Shown here in pieces: positions 22,640 through 34,342 of a DNA stretch of 64,000 nt. The stretch comes from Timema cristinae (lineage: Eukaryota; Arthropoda; Insecta; Phasmatodea; Timematidae). The translations under genes were made by a program, and so were the position numbers. Below the pieces are notes generated by a model. The model was not told the origin of the DNA and made no database searches. It was given only the letters and a program-made list of their open reading frames with translations. The DNA lies in NCBI GenBank assembly GCA_039000515.1, contig JBCFYV010011135.1, forward strand, positions 30,967,876-31,031,875, written 5' to 3'. How positions within the stretch are numbered: the stretch's first letter is position 1; each line of letters starts with the position of its first letter.

Positions 22640-22859
22640 TTTGTAAATATTTAATTTATATTAATAAATGATTTTGTATGTCACGAGCATTTCACTATAT
22701 CTACACACAAAGGGCTGAAATTTAGACATTTTGAGTTGATTTTATTTTTTATTAAAAAGAAGTGGGTCAGTACAAATAAAATGAGACATTTTTTATCTGT
22801 GTTTGAAACAAAAAAAAAAGTGTTCTATTATTGTCGGATAAAATGTTAAATATGAGGTT

Positions 22860-23108
22860 TACCTGCTTCGGAGGTGTATTGGTCTAACGCGCTATTCTCG
22901 CAAAAGGCTTGACTGCCATTGACGGGGAGGTCAAGGTTCGAATCTCGGTGGAGTGTACTGATGGTTTATCTGAAATGGTTTTCCCACTCCTTCCACGCAA
23001 ACGCTAGTACACATCCTCTAAAAATAACCTTCCTTATCCTTAATCCACTATCCTAATTAGTATATAAGCTTATAACTCTTTAACAGGTAGTAATACGCGG
23101 TGATAAAT
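22860..23108 (+). repeat. SINE family B, old copy
   Basis: Head GCTTCGGAGGTGTATTGG, B-box CAAGGTTCGAATCTCGGTGG, tail ACAGGTAGTAATACGCGGTG. Confidence 0.8.
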
Positions 23109-23111
23109 AAA

Positions 23112-23218
23112 AAATATAGACCCTCCCACAAGGATTCGAACTTTGATCTTCCGATCAAAGGCAAATCAGGCTAGGTGAGCTTGATGTTTAATCCGTGTGC
23201 TCACCAATGCTGGTATAT
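23112..23218 (-). repeat. SINE head fragment
   Basis: Minus-oriented tRNA-like head with inverted B-box AGGATTCGAACTTTGATC. Sits tail-to-tail with the SINE B at 22860. Confidence 0.45.
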
Positions 23219-23470
23219 TGAATAATTATTCATTTATTTAATTTAAGATAATCTTTATTGAATCAGGCCCTGTCCCCATTTCTGCTTTGCTGACCACGTG
23301 GTCTAAGACGATCCATTATATCATCGCAGGCCATACAAGTTAAAAAAACAATTGGTTGTCTGGCTGGTTTAAAAAAAAACATCTATTAAAAAGATGCCAG
23401 GTTTATATTCTCTTATAATCAGTTATTTGTCTATTTTTATGAACACAATTGTTTTTTAACTTCTGCTGTC

Positions 23471-24110
23471 CAATTAGTAAATATCTAGGAGCTATGGCTG
23501 GGTGTGAAGTATTAGACGTACTGTCCTAGGTTAAGTTAGTTTGTAAGTCTTGTTATACAATTAGTAAATATCTAGGAGTTAGGGCTGGCTGTGTAGTATT
23601 AGACGTGCTGTCCTAGGTTAAGTTAGTTTGTAAGTCTTGTTATACAATTAGTAAATATCTAGGAGCTATGGCTGGGTGTGAAGTATTAGACGTACTGTCC
23701 TAGGTTAAGTTAGTTTGTAAGTCTTGTTATACAATTAGTAAATATCTAGGAGTTAGGGCTGGCTGTGTAGTATTAGACGTGCTGTCCTAGGTTAAGTTAG
23801 TTTGTAAGTCTTGTTATACAATTAGTAAATATCTAGGAGCTATGGCTGGGTGTGAAGTATTAGACGTGCTGTCCTAGGTTAAGTTAGTTTGTAAGTCTTG
23901 TTATACAATTAGTAAATATCTAGGAGTTAGGGCTGGCTGTGTAGTATTAGACTTAGTGTCCTAGGTTAAGTTAGTTTGTAAGTCTGGTTACACAATCAGT
24001 AAATATCGAAGAGTTAGGATTGAGTGTGTAGTAGTATTAGACGTACTATCCTAGGTTAAGTTTGTTTGTAAGTTCTGGCCATCCTTTTAGTAGATATCTA
24101 TTGAATGTGA
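23471..24110 (+). repeat. 87-bp minisatellite with dimeric higher-order structure
   Basis: Units start CAATTAGTAAATATC at 23471, 23558, 23645, 23732, 23819 and 23906, exactly 87 apart. They alternate between type 1 (GAGCTATGGCTGGGTGTGAA) and type 2 (GAGTTAGGGCTGGCTGTGTA), so the real period is 174. Units after 23990 are decayed. Confidence 0.96.
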
Positions 24111-24866
24111 AGGGTTAGTATTGCCGAAGGTAAATTTAGTTTCAAGTCTAACGCCTGAAAGTACCACTATCCCGCTCAACTTACGTGTCGAATGTGTAGT
24201 CTCACTACATAGGCGCGACAGACGGCAGATCTTTTATCATGTCATTAATAAAAAAAACTGTGATGTCGTAAATATTATTTATGACTTTTTTAATGCTTTA
24301 ATCGTTGTTTTATTAGATGCTTGAAATGTATGTAATATTTATCGTGACATTAATTAGGCTCTAAAGAACATTAAATCAAGCTTATCTGACAAATTAGTTA
24401 TCTACTAAACAATCTCTATATTAATTTTGAAATGTAACGCGATTATTTCTATAACGATTCTTATAGTTACATCAAACCAATTTTTAAGATATTTTTTATT
24501 GAATGATTATACAATAAGGATTTGATCAAATTTTTTAAAAAATAATTAAAAGTGAAAGTTTTCAGAAAACAGTAATGCCTTTTGACAACAATTTCTTGTG
24601 TTCTAACAAACTTTTAAGGATTTTTTTCAATAAAATAATTTACATTGAAGATTATCATATTTAAGTTTTAACCATTTTCACTGACGAAGCCTTATGGACA
24701 CTTTGTAAGACAGGCTACCGATGTTATCGAAAAGGAATTGAGGTTTCTTTTTTTTTATATATTATATATAATGGTCCTGTGTTGTAGATACATACAAAAA
24801 TTGCAGTTCTTATAAAAAAAATTGCCAAAATACATCAAATATTGCTTCAGTACAAACATAGAGTTT
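24111..24866. other. Unassigned AT-rich stretch
   Basis: Includes an (AT)n run near 24760. Nothing else recognised. Confidence 0.4.
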
Positions 24867-25245
24867 AATTTTCTTCACAAGGTCACCTGGTGGTCTAGTT
24901 GGGTAAGGTGTCTGACTTCTGTGCTGGGGTTTCCGGGGTTCAATCCTCGGTCCCGGCACAGATTTATCTGATTATCAAACCTTCCTTCACCTCTGACAAG
25001 ACGTGTATTAATCACAACTTGTGAATGTGTGGAATACCAGGCCTACCACGTGGTTCGGATCCCATGTTAAACTGTAGGTCCTTCATTTCATCTCACAATC
25101 ACCCTACCATTACACATTAGTGTAAGTGCGTATAACCCGAACGGGTAGTAAGACGTGGTGATAATACTAATAATTTTCTTCACACGGTGATATCAACAGT
25201 TGTTGAATATCTCTCATGACCGTGTAATAAACTCAATTTCTATTT
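24867..25245. mobile_element. Hairpin element interrupted by SINE A
   Basis: The outer parts (GAGTTTAATTTTCTTCACA, and CACGGTGATATCAACAGTTG) match the terminal inverted repeats of the intact element at 37155-37345. Confidence 0.6.
24883..25171 (+). repeat. SINE family A copy with 16-bp target duplication
   Basis: Inserted in the hairpin element. AATTTTCTTCACAAGG (24867) and AATTTTCTTCACACGG (25172) flank it. Confidence 0.94.
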
Positions 25246-25561
25246 AATGTTAGTATAGTTATTTTCACCTTTATACCATTATAAGATATCAGGAAATGCC
25301 CTAAAAGGTAAATATATTGTAATAATTAACGCTAGAAGCCGTGTTTTCATACTTACAAGGGTTGATATCTCCCCAACCTTTTTGTTTGATTTTCTTCCCC
25401 CAATAAACTTGATTTCATAAAGGTACAAAGAACTACTGTGTTAAGTTTGAATTAAATCGGTTAGTTTGTTCAAAAGTTATAGTGGGGAAATATCCACCAC
25501 GGACGGACAAAAAAAAATCGGAGTTAAAAACGAGAACTAGTTTCACTCGTTCAAAAACAAA
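25246..25561. other. Transposon-like 3' sequence, unassigned
   Basis: Phrases such as AAATCGGTTAGTTTGTTCAA and CCACGGACGGACAAAA are typical of the 3' flank of decayed transposons, but no ends could be set. Confidence 0.35.
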
Positions 25562-25780
25562 ATAGGTCTAACGCGCTACTCTCGCTGTAGACTAGAATGC
25601 CGATGGCGAAGAGATCGAGGTTCGAACCTCGGGTTGGATGTACTGAGAGTGGTTTTTCCAAAATGGGTTTTCCTCCTCTCTCTCTCTCTGTAAATGCGGG
25701 TACACTCCCTTTAAATATAACCTTCCTAATCCTTCAAAACTGCTATCTTAGTACATAGGCGAATAGTCTGGACATGTCAT
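25562..25780 (+). repeat. SINE family B, old copy
   Basis: TCTAACGCGCTACTCTCGC, B-box GAGGTTCGAACCTCGG, (CT)n inside the body, decayed tail. Confidence 0.7.
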
Positions 25781-25792
25781 AGACGAGGGTTA

Positions 25793-26245
25793 AGACGTAT
25801 AGAAACACCACTCTAATGTTAGCATGTCGAATCACATCGCTAGCGCTCGCGGTGTTAGTGCCGCGAACTAAAAGATTAGGAGTGGGACGTTACACTTGGA
25901 ACACAATGCAATTTCTTTTGCCAAGTGTTAATTAATCAAATCTTATATCGAATTCAATCAAATGTAACTAAACCTATTATTTTATAAATAAACCACGTTA
26001 TAAAATGTAAAATCTAGCTGAACTACTTCTTTAAAATAAACGACAATAATTGCTAAAAAACAATAATGGCGAATTTTACATAGACTTCAGACTTTTATTG
26101 TCTATGGACTTCACGTCCACGCATGCGCATACCTCTGTGACGTCATTGCAAACTCTTACTACAAGAGTGCCCATCTCATACTAACGGTACACGTTTAGAA
26201 TGTCAGTCTGCGACTGCGCAGTGATTGCTAGAAAGTGGTGACCTT
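25793..26245 (+). mobile_element. Dispersed ~450-bp element, copy 1
   Basis: Matches 56235-56650 in reverse complement over its length: GTATAGAAACACCACT, CGCTAGCGCTCG, GGGACGTTACACTTGGAAC, CTCTGTGACGTCATT. No coding capacity. Confidence 0.75.
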
Positions 26246-26514
26246 GAACCTCATGTTGTGTTCACAGATGATAATTATAGAGGGTCTTGATTATAGTGTT
26301 CTGTGGCCAAGGACTATTATTACAAAATGAAGATACAGGTCACCTGCTTCTATATAAAAAAAAAACATGTTCACGCGATCGAACATTTCAATAAGACATG
26401 ATCCATTTGACCTTGATTTAGTGTCGTCGTACGAGCGAACAGTAAAACTGTAACATCCGCATTGGTGGCCGCGTGGTCTATGGCGTTACACTTTTTTTTT
26501 TACAATTATTTTTT
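26246..26514. other. Unassigned, with a SINE B head fragment near 26460
   Basis: GTGGCCGCGTGGTCTATGGC at 26465 looks like the first bases of a SINE B, with nothing of the body after it. Confidence 0.35.
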
Positions 26515-26745
26515 TTGTTCGTTACAGAGCTATACACAGATGAACTAATTACACTAATTTGTTAGAAATTAAGAAGGTTTGTAAATCTAAAGGAAGTGTA
26601 CCCCATATTGGCGTGGAGAGAGAGTGGAAAATCTTGTACGAAAATAAAACTTCCTACCAGGATTTGAACCGGATTTCCCCGTCACCCACGGTCAAGTTTC
26701 CTGCGAGAGAATGATGCTTTAGACCGTTTGACCACACAAGTGAGT
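26515..26745 (-). repeat. SINE family B, old copy
   Basis: Body GTACCCCATATTGGCGTGG, inverted B-box CCAGGATTTGAACCGGAT, head ending ACACAAGTGAGTCG. Confidence 0.65.
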
Positions 26746-26839
26746 CGCTAGACCAGTGGTCACCAAATGGTGGACCGTAGAGACATTTTTAAGGATCTTG
26801 ACGAGATAGCGATAAACAAAAGGGAAGGTCAGCAATAAT

Positions 26840-27045
26840 TAGTGATTAGTAAGGATTAATTTAGAGTAAATGTACCCGCATTTGTGTGTAGGGAAAGTGT
26901 AAAACCATGTTAGGGGAAAACCCACCCCGGATCACCCAACTGAGATTCAAACCTTGATCTGCCTGTACTCGGTAGTCTATCTCAACACTAAACTAGTACG
27001 TTAGATAACTACGCTACCGAGACGGGTGGGTAGTAAGACGCGGTT
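26840..27045 (-). repeat. SINE family B copy
   Basis: GTACCCGCATTTGTGTG, GATTCAAACCTTGATCTGCC, head GACGGGTGGGTAGTAAGACG. The head runs into GGTAGTAAGACGCGGTTCTA, a tail motif, as also at 30335. Confidence 0.7.
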
Positions 27046-27075
27046 CTAAGGGAAAGAAAATCAAGTATTTGAATT

Positions 27076-27570
27076 ACAGTAGAGAGTCGATTATCCGAAC
27101 TAATAGCGACCAAGGGAAGTTCGTATAATCAAATTGTTCTGATAAACAAACACAAAACAAAATTTCAGTTTCACATCTTAAATAACGCTAAGAATAATGA
27201 TAAAAAAATATAGGAAACAACTATGGTAATCAAAATACAATAAACATTGCAAAACATATTTTTAATATTAAATTTTTCAACTTGATACATAGTAGGCCTA
27301 TAATATATCATACCTTAATTAATTACTGGAGTACATATAAAACATTCTTGACACAGTTTCTTTCTGAAGTGAACAGTTAAGATGGCTATTTACAGTTTAA
27401 ATAAAAGTATTCTAACAAAAGTAATCATTAATTTTTCTTTGCACCATTTTTGTTTATTGTCTCTTTTTTGGCTTCTAAGGGATTGGGTTGGACAATTTTC
27501 TGTCTGCTTTTCGTACTACACCATTGCAGTAAAGGTTCGGATAATTGACGTTTCGAATAATTGACGAGTT
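27076..27570. mobile_element. Decayed pogo-type element
   Basis: Left end CAGTAGAGAGTCGATTATCC; right side AAGGTTCGGATAATTGACG repeats the end in inverted form, but the last bases are eroded. The reading frames in it (27382 plus, 27428 minus) are not transposase. Confidence 0.55.
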
Positions 27571-27994
27571 TCGCCGGGACGCGGAAATATGAGTTTTCAA
27601 AATGGACCTCCATCAAAAATTATTGAGGACCTCTGCGCTAGACTCTTATAGCCCTTCATTGACCTTTACGAGCAATTCTAGGAGGAATTTGGGTGTTCGA
27701 GTCGTGGTCAGGTGTTTTAAGGTTATATTTCTTAAGTTTGGTGTTTCTGTCTTAGCTCCACGCTGATGTAGGTGCACTTCTCTCAATCCCCTAGCCCTTA
27801 TATTAATACGGCAATAGTCTGTATGTTAAAACGTACTGATTAAAAATAAAACTATTTATATCGTATCATATACATTAGCCTTATACTGACCGTACTCAAT
27901 ACGCACGTCTTGGCGTATGAATTATTTAAAGTATGTGTACTGCTCAGCTAAGTTAATATTTCGCGCAGAAATAATGTGAACTATGATGAAAGAA
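27571..27994. other. Unassigned, with possible SINE B remains near 27700
   Basis: GAGTCGTGGTCAGGTGTTTT and CTCCACGCTGATGTAGG loosely follow the SINE B order. Confidence 0.3.
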
Positions 27995-28352
27995 TAATAC
28001 ACGTCAAGTTATAGATCATAGACTGACTGCATTTAGGTATTGTTTGTGGAGAGAATATGAACTAAGAGTGAAAGAAATAACACGTCAAGTTATAGATCAT
28101 AGACTGCAGCGCCATTTAGGTATGTTAACATTGTTTGTGGGGAGAATATGAACTAAGAGTGAAAGAAAGAATACGTCAAGTTATAGATCATAGACTGCAG
28201 CGCCATTTAGGTATGTTAACATTGTTTGTGGAGAGAATATGAACTAAGAGTGAAAGAAAGAATACGTCAAGTTATAGATCATAGACTGCAGCGCCATTTA
28301 GGTATGTTAACATAGCATGTGTAGAGAATATGAACTAAGAGTGAAAGAAAGA
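27995..28352 (+). repeat. 91-bp minisatellite, about 4 units
   Basis: ACGTCAAGTTATAGATCATA at 28001, 28082, 28173 and 28264. The first unit is 10 bases short. Between them lies GACTGCAGCGCCATTTAGG. Confidence 0.93.
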
Positions 28353-28549
28353 ACTAGTTCACTGACTGTATCGTTGTTTACAAGGTTAATCTGTTTTTGT
28401 TTATTTTTTGTTTTGTTTTATTAAGTGTCAATTATTTCAAATACTCGCTAAGCATTCCTGTGTTATCGTATTACTTAACACCTCCTTGTATCTTATGTAA
28501 CCCTGGTAATTCTTCTAGCGCCTGGCATTTAATGAATGACCCATTTTGG
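28353..28549. other. Short unassigned stretch
   Basis: T-rich, nothing recognised. Confidence 0.4.
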
Positions 28550-28662
28550 TGACCGAATGGTCTATCTCTCGTAGTAGTAGTAGACTATACTGTCGATGAC
28601 GGGGAGATTTAGGTTCGAATCTCGTTCGGGTATACTGAGGGTGATTTATTCCAAAATAGTGT
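28550..28662 (+). repeat. SINE family B, 5' half
   Basis: Head and B-box (TTAGGTTCGAATCTCGTTCG) and the start of the body. Cut off by AT-rich DNA and the SINE A that follows. Confidence 0.75.
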
Positions 28663-28702
28663 ATTTTATATTATTTATTATTTTATTTTATTATTATTAC
28701 TA

Positions 28703-28980
28703 GCACCACGTCTTACTACCCGTTCGGGTTGTACGCACTTACGCTAATGTGTAATGGTAGGGTGATTGTGAGATAAAATGAGGACCTACAGTTTAACGTG
28801 GGATCCGGACCACGGTGGAGGCCTGGCATTCCCCACATTCACAAGTTGTGATTAATACACGTCTTGTCAGAGGTAGAAGGAAGGGTTTGGTAATCAGATA
28901 AATCTGTACCGGGACCGAGGATTGAACCCAGGCCCCCAACACAGAAGTCCGACACCTTACCCCTAGACCACCAGGTCACC
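28703..28980 (-). repeat. SINE family A copy
   Basis: Full length, minus: tail GCACCACGTCTTACTACCCG, head TTACCCCTAGACCACCAGG, with the (ATT)n tail at 28670-28700. Confidence 0.93.
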
Positions 28981-29124
28981 CTATAACTGTTATTAAATAA
29001 TTTTTAAAATAGTCTTACATCGTCATAAAAATATTATCTTTTTATTTTGAAGTAAAATTTTGTACGCGTATTTTTTTTTTTTATAGATCCTCTACAACTC
29101 AAAATATTTGGTTTATTTACGAAG

Positions 29125-29270
29125 AATGTGGGGAATGCCAGGCCTCCACCTGGTTCGGATCCCACGTTAAACTGTATTCCTCCATTTCATCTCACAATCA
29201 CCCTACCATTACACATTAGCGTAAGTGCGTACAACCCGAACGGGTAGTAAGACGTGGTGCTAATAATAAT
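29125..29270 (+). repeat. SINE family A, 3' half only
   Basis: Begins inside the body (GAATGTGGGGAATGCCAGG) and has a normal tail with (AAT)n. 5' truncation is typical of target-primed reverse transcription. Confidence 0.9.
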
Positions 29271-29346
29271 AATATTTAAACAGTTTATTTGTCGTCCATA
29301 GGTAAATATAGTAGGTTGACAAAACAACTTTAGTTTCAAGAGAAAA

Positions 29347-29595
<249 letters not shown>

Positions 29596-29905
29596 TTCAA
29601 GAGAAAACATTCAAATTGCGAATACAATTTTTTTTTAATGTTCCCGTCATCACAAATTACATCCGTACAGTTAAAAAAACCCAGCAAAATACTTTTACAC
29701 CATGACAAGTTAATAGCGCGATTGTTTGTGTTGTATTTATAATAATCATTATCAAATCTTGTCAGTCGTGGGAATTATTGTAAATGAAGGTTACATCGGT
29801 TAAACGAACATTATTTTTATTTTTTAAATTCACTACAACCAAAATAGTCACGCAACTATAGCAAGTCTCTGGTAGAAAGAAACAATTGTCAAAAAACAAA
29901 CAACC
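29596..29905. other. AT-rich unassigned stretch
   Basis: Nothing recognised. Confidence 0.4.
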
Positions 29906-30090
29906 CACTTCGGTGGCCGCATGGTCTAAGCCGCTGCTCTCACATTAGATTAGACTGCCTGGTGGTGGAGAGTTTGAGGTTCGAATATCGGTCAGATGTA
30001 CTCAGGCTGGATTTTCTTAAATTATTTTCCACTCTCCCTGCACGCAAATGTGGGTACATTTCCTCTAAATTAATCCTTACGAATCCCTTA
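29906..30090 (+). repeat. SINE family B, left arm of an inverted pair
   Basis: Head ACTTCGGTGGCCGCATGGTC, B-box TTGAGGTTCGAATATCGG. Ends in TTAATCCTTACGAATCCCTT. Confidence 0.75.
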
Positions 30091-30124
30091 GGGAAAATTA
30101 GTATATAGACGTACTAACTACACT

Positions 30125-30335
30125 AAGGGATTAGTAAGGATTAATCTAGAGGAAATGTGCCCACATTTGCGTGGCGGGAGAGTGTAAAAACATGTGAGGG
30201 GAAAACCACCCCGCGGATCACCCAACCGAGATTCAAACCTTGATCTCCCTGTACTTGGTAGTCTAGATCAACACGAAACTAGTACGTTAAATAACTACGC
30301 TACCGAGGCGGGTGGGTAGTAAGACGCGGTTCTAA
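30125..30335 (-). repeat. SINE family B, right arm of an inverted pair
   Basis: Starts AAGGGATTAGTAAGGATTAA, complementary to the end of the left arm, and finishes at the head GAGGCGGGTGGGTAG. Confidence 0.75.
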
Positions 30336-30344
30336 AAATACATG

Positions 30345-30610
30345 TATATATCTATAAAAAGTGTCAGCTGGTGATCACATGACTAATGACTTGACGTATG
30401 AGTTAGTGAAATTAGATTTAGTAACTTTCGGAACAGTCAAATAGAGTCAGGTTTTCATAGACGAGGCGTTAGGGATATCCAGAAGAGCTCCAAGATCTAC
30501 TCTAATGTATTCATACGTAAAGTCATATGATCTGGTTTGAGCTGTATTATCTACCAGAGTTGGGTGTTATCCGGGGGAGGGGGGGGGGAAGGAGGGAAAG
30601 TCTAGTGAAT
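30345..30610 (+). repeat. 50-bp-repeat element relative carrying a 68-bp-type unit
   Basis: The flank GTGTCAGCTGGTGATCACAT and ACTTGACGTATGAGTTAG matches the 50-bp element. Inside at 30529-30580 is TCTGG, GAGCTGTATTATCTACC, GTTGGGTGTTATC, a single unit of the 68-bp repeat otherwise seen at 8361-9406. Confidence 0.65.
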
Positions 30611-30692
30611 GAGATCAAGCTGTTAATGACGTCAACATTTATAAGTACTGTCAATAAAAAATATAAAAAGCTAACTTGGCTTTTATAAACGG

Positions 30693-32197
30693 TGTATGTT
30701 CACTCTCAAGCTAGCAGATATGAACTGTCAGGTATTGTAAGTGGTGTGGATATGTTCACTCTCAAGCTAGCAAGTATCAACTGTCAGGTATTGTAAGTGG
30801 TGTAGTTATACTCACTCTCAAGCTAGCAAGTATCAACTGTCAGGTATTGTAAGTGGTGTGGATATGTTCACTCTCAAGCTAGCAAGTATCAACTGTCAGG
30901 TATTGTAAGTGGTGTTGATATGTTCACTCTCAAGCTAGCAAGTATCAACTGTCAGGTATTGTAAGTGGTGTGGATATGTTCACTCTCAAGCTAGCAAGTA
31001 TCAACTGCCAGGTATTGTAAGTGGTGTAGTTATACTCACTCTCAAGCTAGCAAGTATCAACTGTCAGGTATTGTAAGTGGTGTGGATATGTTTACTCTCA
31101 AGCTAGCAAGTATCAACTGTCAGGTATTGTAAGTGGTGTAGTTATATTCACTCTCAAACTAGCAAGTATCAACTGCCAGGTATTGTAAGTGGTGTGGATA
31201 TATTCACTCTCAAGCTAGCAAGTATCAACTGCCAGGTATTGTAAGTGGTGTAGTTATACTCACTCTCAAGCTAGCAAGTATCAACTGTCAGGTATTGTAA
31301 GTGGTGTGGATATGTTTACTCTCAAGCTAGCAAGTATCAACTGTCAGGTATTGTAAGTGGTGTAGTTATATTCACTCTCAAACTAGCAAGTATCAACTGC
31401 CAGGTATTGTAAGTGGTGTGGATATGTTCACTCTCAAGCTAGCAAGTATCAACTGCTAGGTATTGTAAGTGGTGTGGATATATTCACTCTCAAACTAGCA
31501 AGTATCAACTGCCAGGTATTGTAAGTGGTGTAGTTATACTCACTCTCAAGCTAGCAAGTATCAACTGTCAGGTATTGTAAGTGGTGTGGATATGTTTACT
31601 CTCAAGCTAGCAAGTATCAACTGTCAGGTATTGTAAGTGGTGTAGTTATATTCACTCTCAAACTAGCAAGTATCAACTGCCAGGTATTGTAAGTGGTGTG
31701 GATATGTTCACTCTCAAGCTAGCAAGTATCAACTGTCAGGTATTGTAAGTGGTGTAGTTATATTCACTCTCAAACTAGCAAGTATTAAATGTCAGGTATT
31801 GTAAGTGGTGTAGTTATATTCACTCTCAAACTAGCAAGTATCAACTGTCAGGTATTGTAAGTGGTGTAGTTATATTCACTCTCAAACTAGCAAGTATTAA
31901 ATGTCAGGTATTGTAAGTGGTGTAGTTATATTCACTCTCAAACTAGCAAGTATCAACTGTCAGGTATTGTAAGTGGTGTAGTTATATTCACTCTCAAACT
32001 AGCAAGTATTAAATGTCAGGTATTGTAAGTGGTGTAGTTATATTCACTCTCAAACTAGCAAGTATCAACTGTCAGGTATTGTAAGTGGTGTGGATATGTT
32101 CACTCTCAAGCTAGCAAGTATTAAATGCCAGGTATTGTAAATGATGTGGTTATATTCACTCTCAAGCTAGCAGGTATCAACTGCCAGGTATTGTTAA
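30693..32197 (+). repeat. 56-bp minisatellite, about 27 units
   Basis: Core CTGTCAGGTATTGTAAGTGG recurs every 56 bases. Three variant types (GGATATGTTCACTC, AGTTATACTCACTC, AGTTATATTCACTC) are interspersed. From about 31740 to 32060, units with ATCAACTGTC and ATTAAATGTC alternate strictly. Confidence 0.97.
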
Positions 32198-32431
32198 GTG
32201 GAGCAAGACTACCTCGGTACAATACGAAGTAAAACCTATTCTAGATTAGTTGTGTGTGGACGGACCAGCGGTGTCTACCGGGCTGATTTCGCACAACGTG
32301 TCGATAACGTTCATCGCTTCGGTGGTTGTGTTGTGTTGTTCGACGTCGTAATAAACAACTCTCTTTTTTTTATAAATACCGGGAAATCATTCGAATACAG
32401 TTACAGTTGTGTTCGGGTCTTGGTTATTCAG
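32198..32431 (+). other. Possible noncoding or first exon
   Basis: A non-repetitive, CpG-containing patch (GACGGACCAGCGGTGTC, GTGTCGATAACGTTCATCG) directly after the 56-bp array, ending in TTATTCAG|GTATGTAT, which is a good splice donor. An 85-codon frame covers it but shows no known motif. It may be a 5' UTR exon of the downstream gene or nothing. Confidence 0.2.
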
Positions 32432-32559
32432 GTATGTATAGTGCAGGTGTTTTAATATCACTTTATATATAACATTGTAGAATTTTTAAACGATATTTCT
32501 TGTTTTAGCCAACTTATATAACATTTTAGAAAATTATTAGTGTTATTTTATACTTAAAG

Positions 32560-33965
32560 TAGATCTAATAATCTTTCTAGCTGTCAGATAAGGTTCTTCC
32601 TATGAACATTGGACTGTAGTAACTGTTATAGCTGTCAGATAAGGTTCTTTCTATGAACATTGGACTGTAGTAACTGTTCTAGCTGTCAGATAAGGTTCTT
32701 CCTATGAACATTGGACTGTGGTAACTGTTCTAGCTGTCAATAAGGTTCTTCCTATGAACATGGACTGTAGTAACTGTTCTAGCTGTCAGATAAGGTTCTT
32801 CCTATGAACATTTGACTGTAGTAACTGTTCTAGCTGTCAGATAAGGTTCTTCCTATGAACATTGGACTGTAGTAACTGTTCTAGCTGTCAGAAAAGGGTT
32901 CTTCCTATAAACATTGGACTGTAGTAACTGTTCTAGCTGTCAGAAAAGGGTTTCTTCCTATGAACATTGGACTGTAGTAACGTTCTGTCAAAAAAGGGTT
33001 TCTTCCTATGAACATTTGACTGTAGTAACTGTTATAGCTGTCAGATAAGGTTCTTTCTATGAACATTGGACTGTAGTAACTGTTCTGTCAGATAAGGTTC
33101 TTCCTATGAACATTGACTGTAGTAACTGTTCTACTGTCAGATAAGGTTCTCCTATGAACATTGGACTGTAGTAACGTTCTAGCTGTCAGATAAGGTTCTT
33201 CCTATGAACATTTGACTGTAGTCTGTTCTAGCTGTCAATTAAGTTCTTCCTATAAACATTGGACTGTATAACTGTTCAAGCTGTCAGTAAGTTTTTTTCC
33301 TATGAACATTGGACTGTATAACTTTTTCCTAGCTGTCAGAAAAGGGTTCTTCTATAACATTGGACTGAAAGTAACTTTTTCTGTCAAATAAGTTTTTCCT
33401 ATGAACATTTGACTTGTAGAAACTGTTTTTAGCTGTCTTTAAAAGGGTTTCTTCTAAAACATTGGACTGTAGTAACTGTTCTGTCAGATAAGGTTTTCTT
33501 CCTAAACATTGGACTGTGGAACTTTTCCCTAGCTGTCAATAAGGTTCTTCCTATGAACATGGACTGTAGAACTGTTCTAGCGTCAGATAAGGTTCTTCCT
33601 TTTAAACATTTGACTGTAGAAACCCGTTCAAACTGTCGATAAGGTTCTTCCTATGAACATTGGAAACTGTAGTAACTGTTCTAGCTGTCAGATAAGGTTC
33701 TTCCTATGAACATTGGACTAGTAACTGTTCAGCTGCAGAAAAGGGTTCTTCCTATGAACATTGGACTGTAGTAACTGTTCTGTCAAATAATCTTCCTATG
33801 AACAATTTGACTGTAAAAACTGTTAAGCTGTCAATAAGGTTCTTTCTATGACATTGGACTGAGTAACTGTTCTGGTCAGATAAGGTTCTTCCTATGAACA
33901 TTGGACTGTAGTAACTGTTCTAGTTTGTCAGATAAAGTTTCTTCCTAGAACATTGGACTGTAGTT
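32560..33965 (+). repeat. 50-bp minisatellite, plus orientation, about 28 units
   Basis: Unit: TCTAGCTGTCAGATAAGG, TTCTTCCTATGAACATTGG, ACTGTAGTAACTG. The first seven units are clean. From about 32940 on, single-base losses and extra homopolymer bases appear in almost every unit. Confidence 0.96.
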
Positions 33966-34342
33966 TGTCTCCCTCCCCTCACATACAAAAATACTGTCCC
34001 GCCTTCAGGGTTTAAACAGATGTCCAGAAGTAACGGGGATTTGGGTTTTCCCATTGTCCATCAGACAGACTGTATTTAACCAAGACAGCTGTTTCCCCCG
34101 CTGTGCAACAAGTAAACAGAGTAACGAAAGGTTGGTTTTGTCGTCACCAATGTTATCAAAACATACGTACAGTATTTCCGCAACCGCCGAGTACGGAAAC
34201 ATCCGCGGATTTAATAAAACTTTCAATTAGACCCATAAACATTTAATGATAGTTTCAAGGGAGTGCGTGTTGCGGAATGTTTCCAGGGGGGAGTAGTAGT
34301 GTGTGTTTAAACTGGTATTTGGTTGATAAAAAAAGAGAGATT
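33966..34342. other. Unassigned non-repetitive stretch
   Basis: More GC than its surroundings with a 73-codon minus frame at 34005-34226. No motif or splice context was recognised. Confidence 0.3.
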
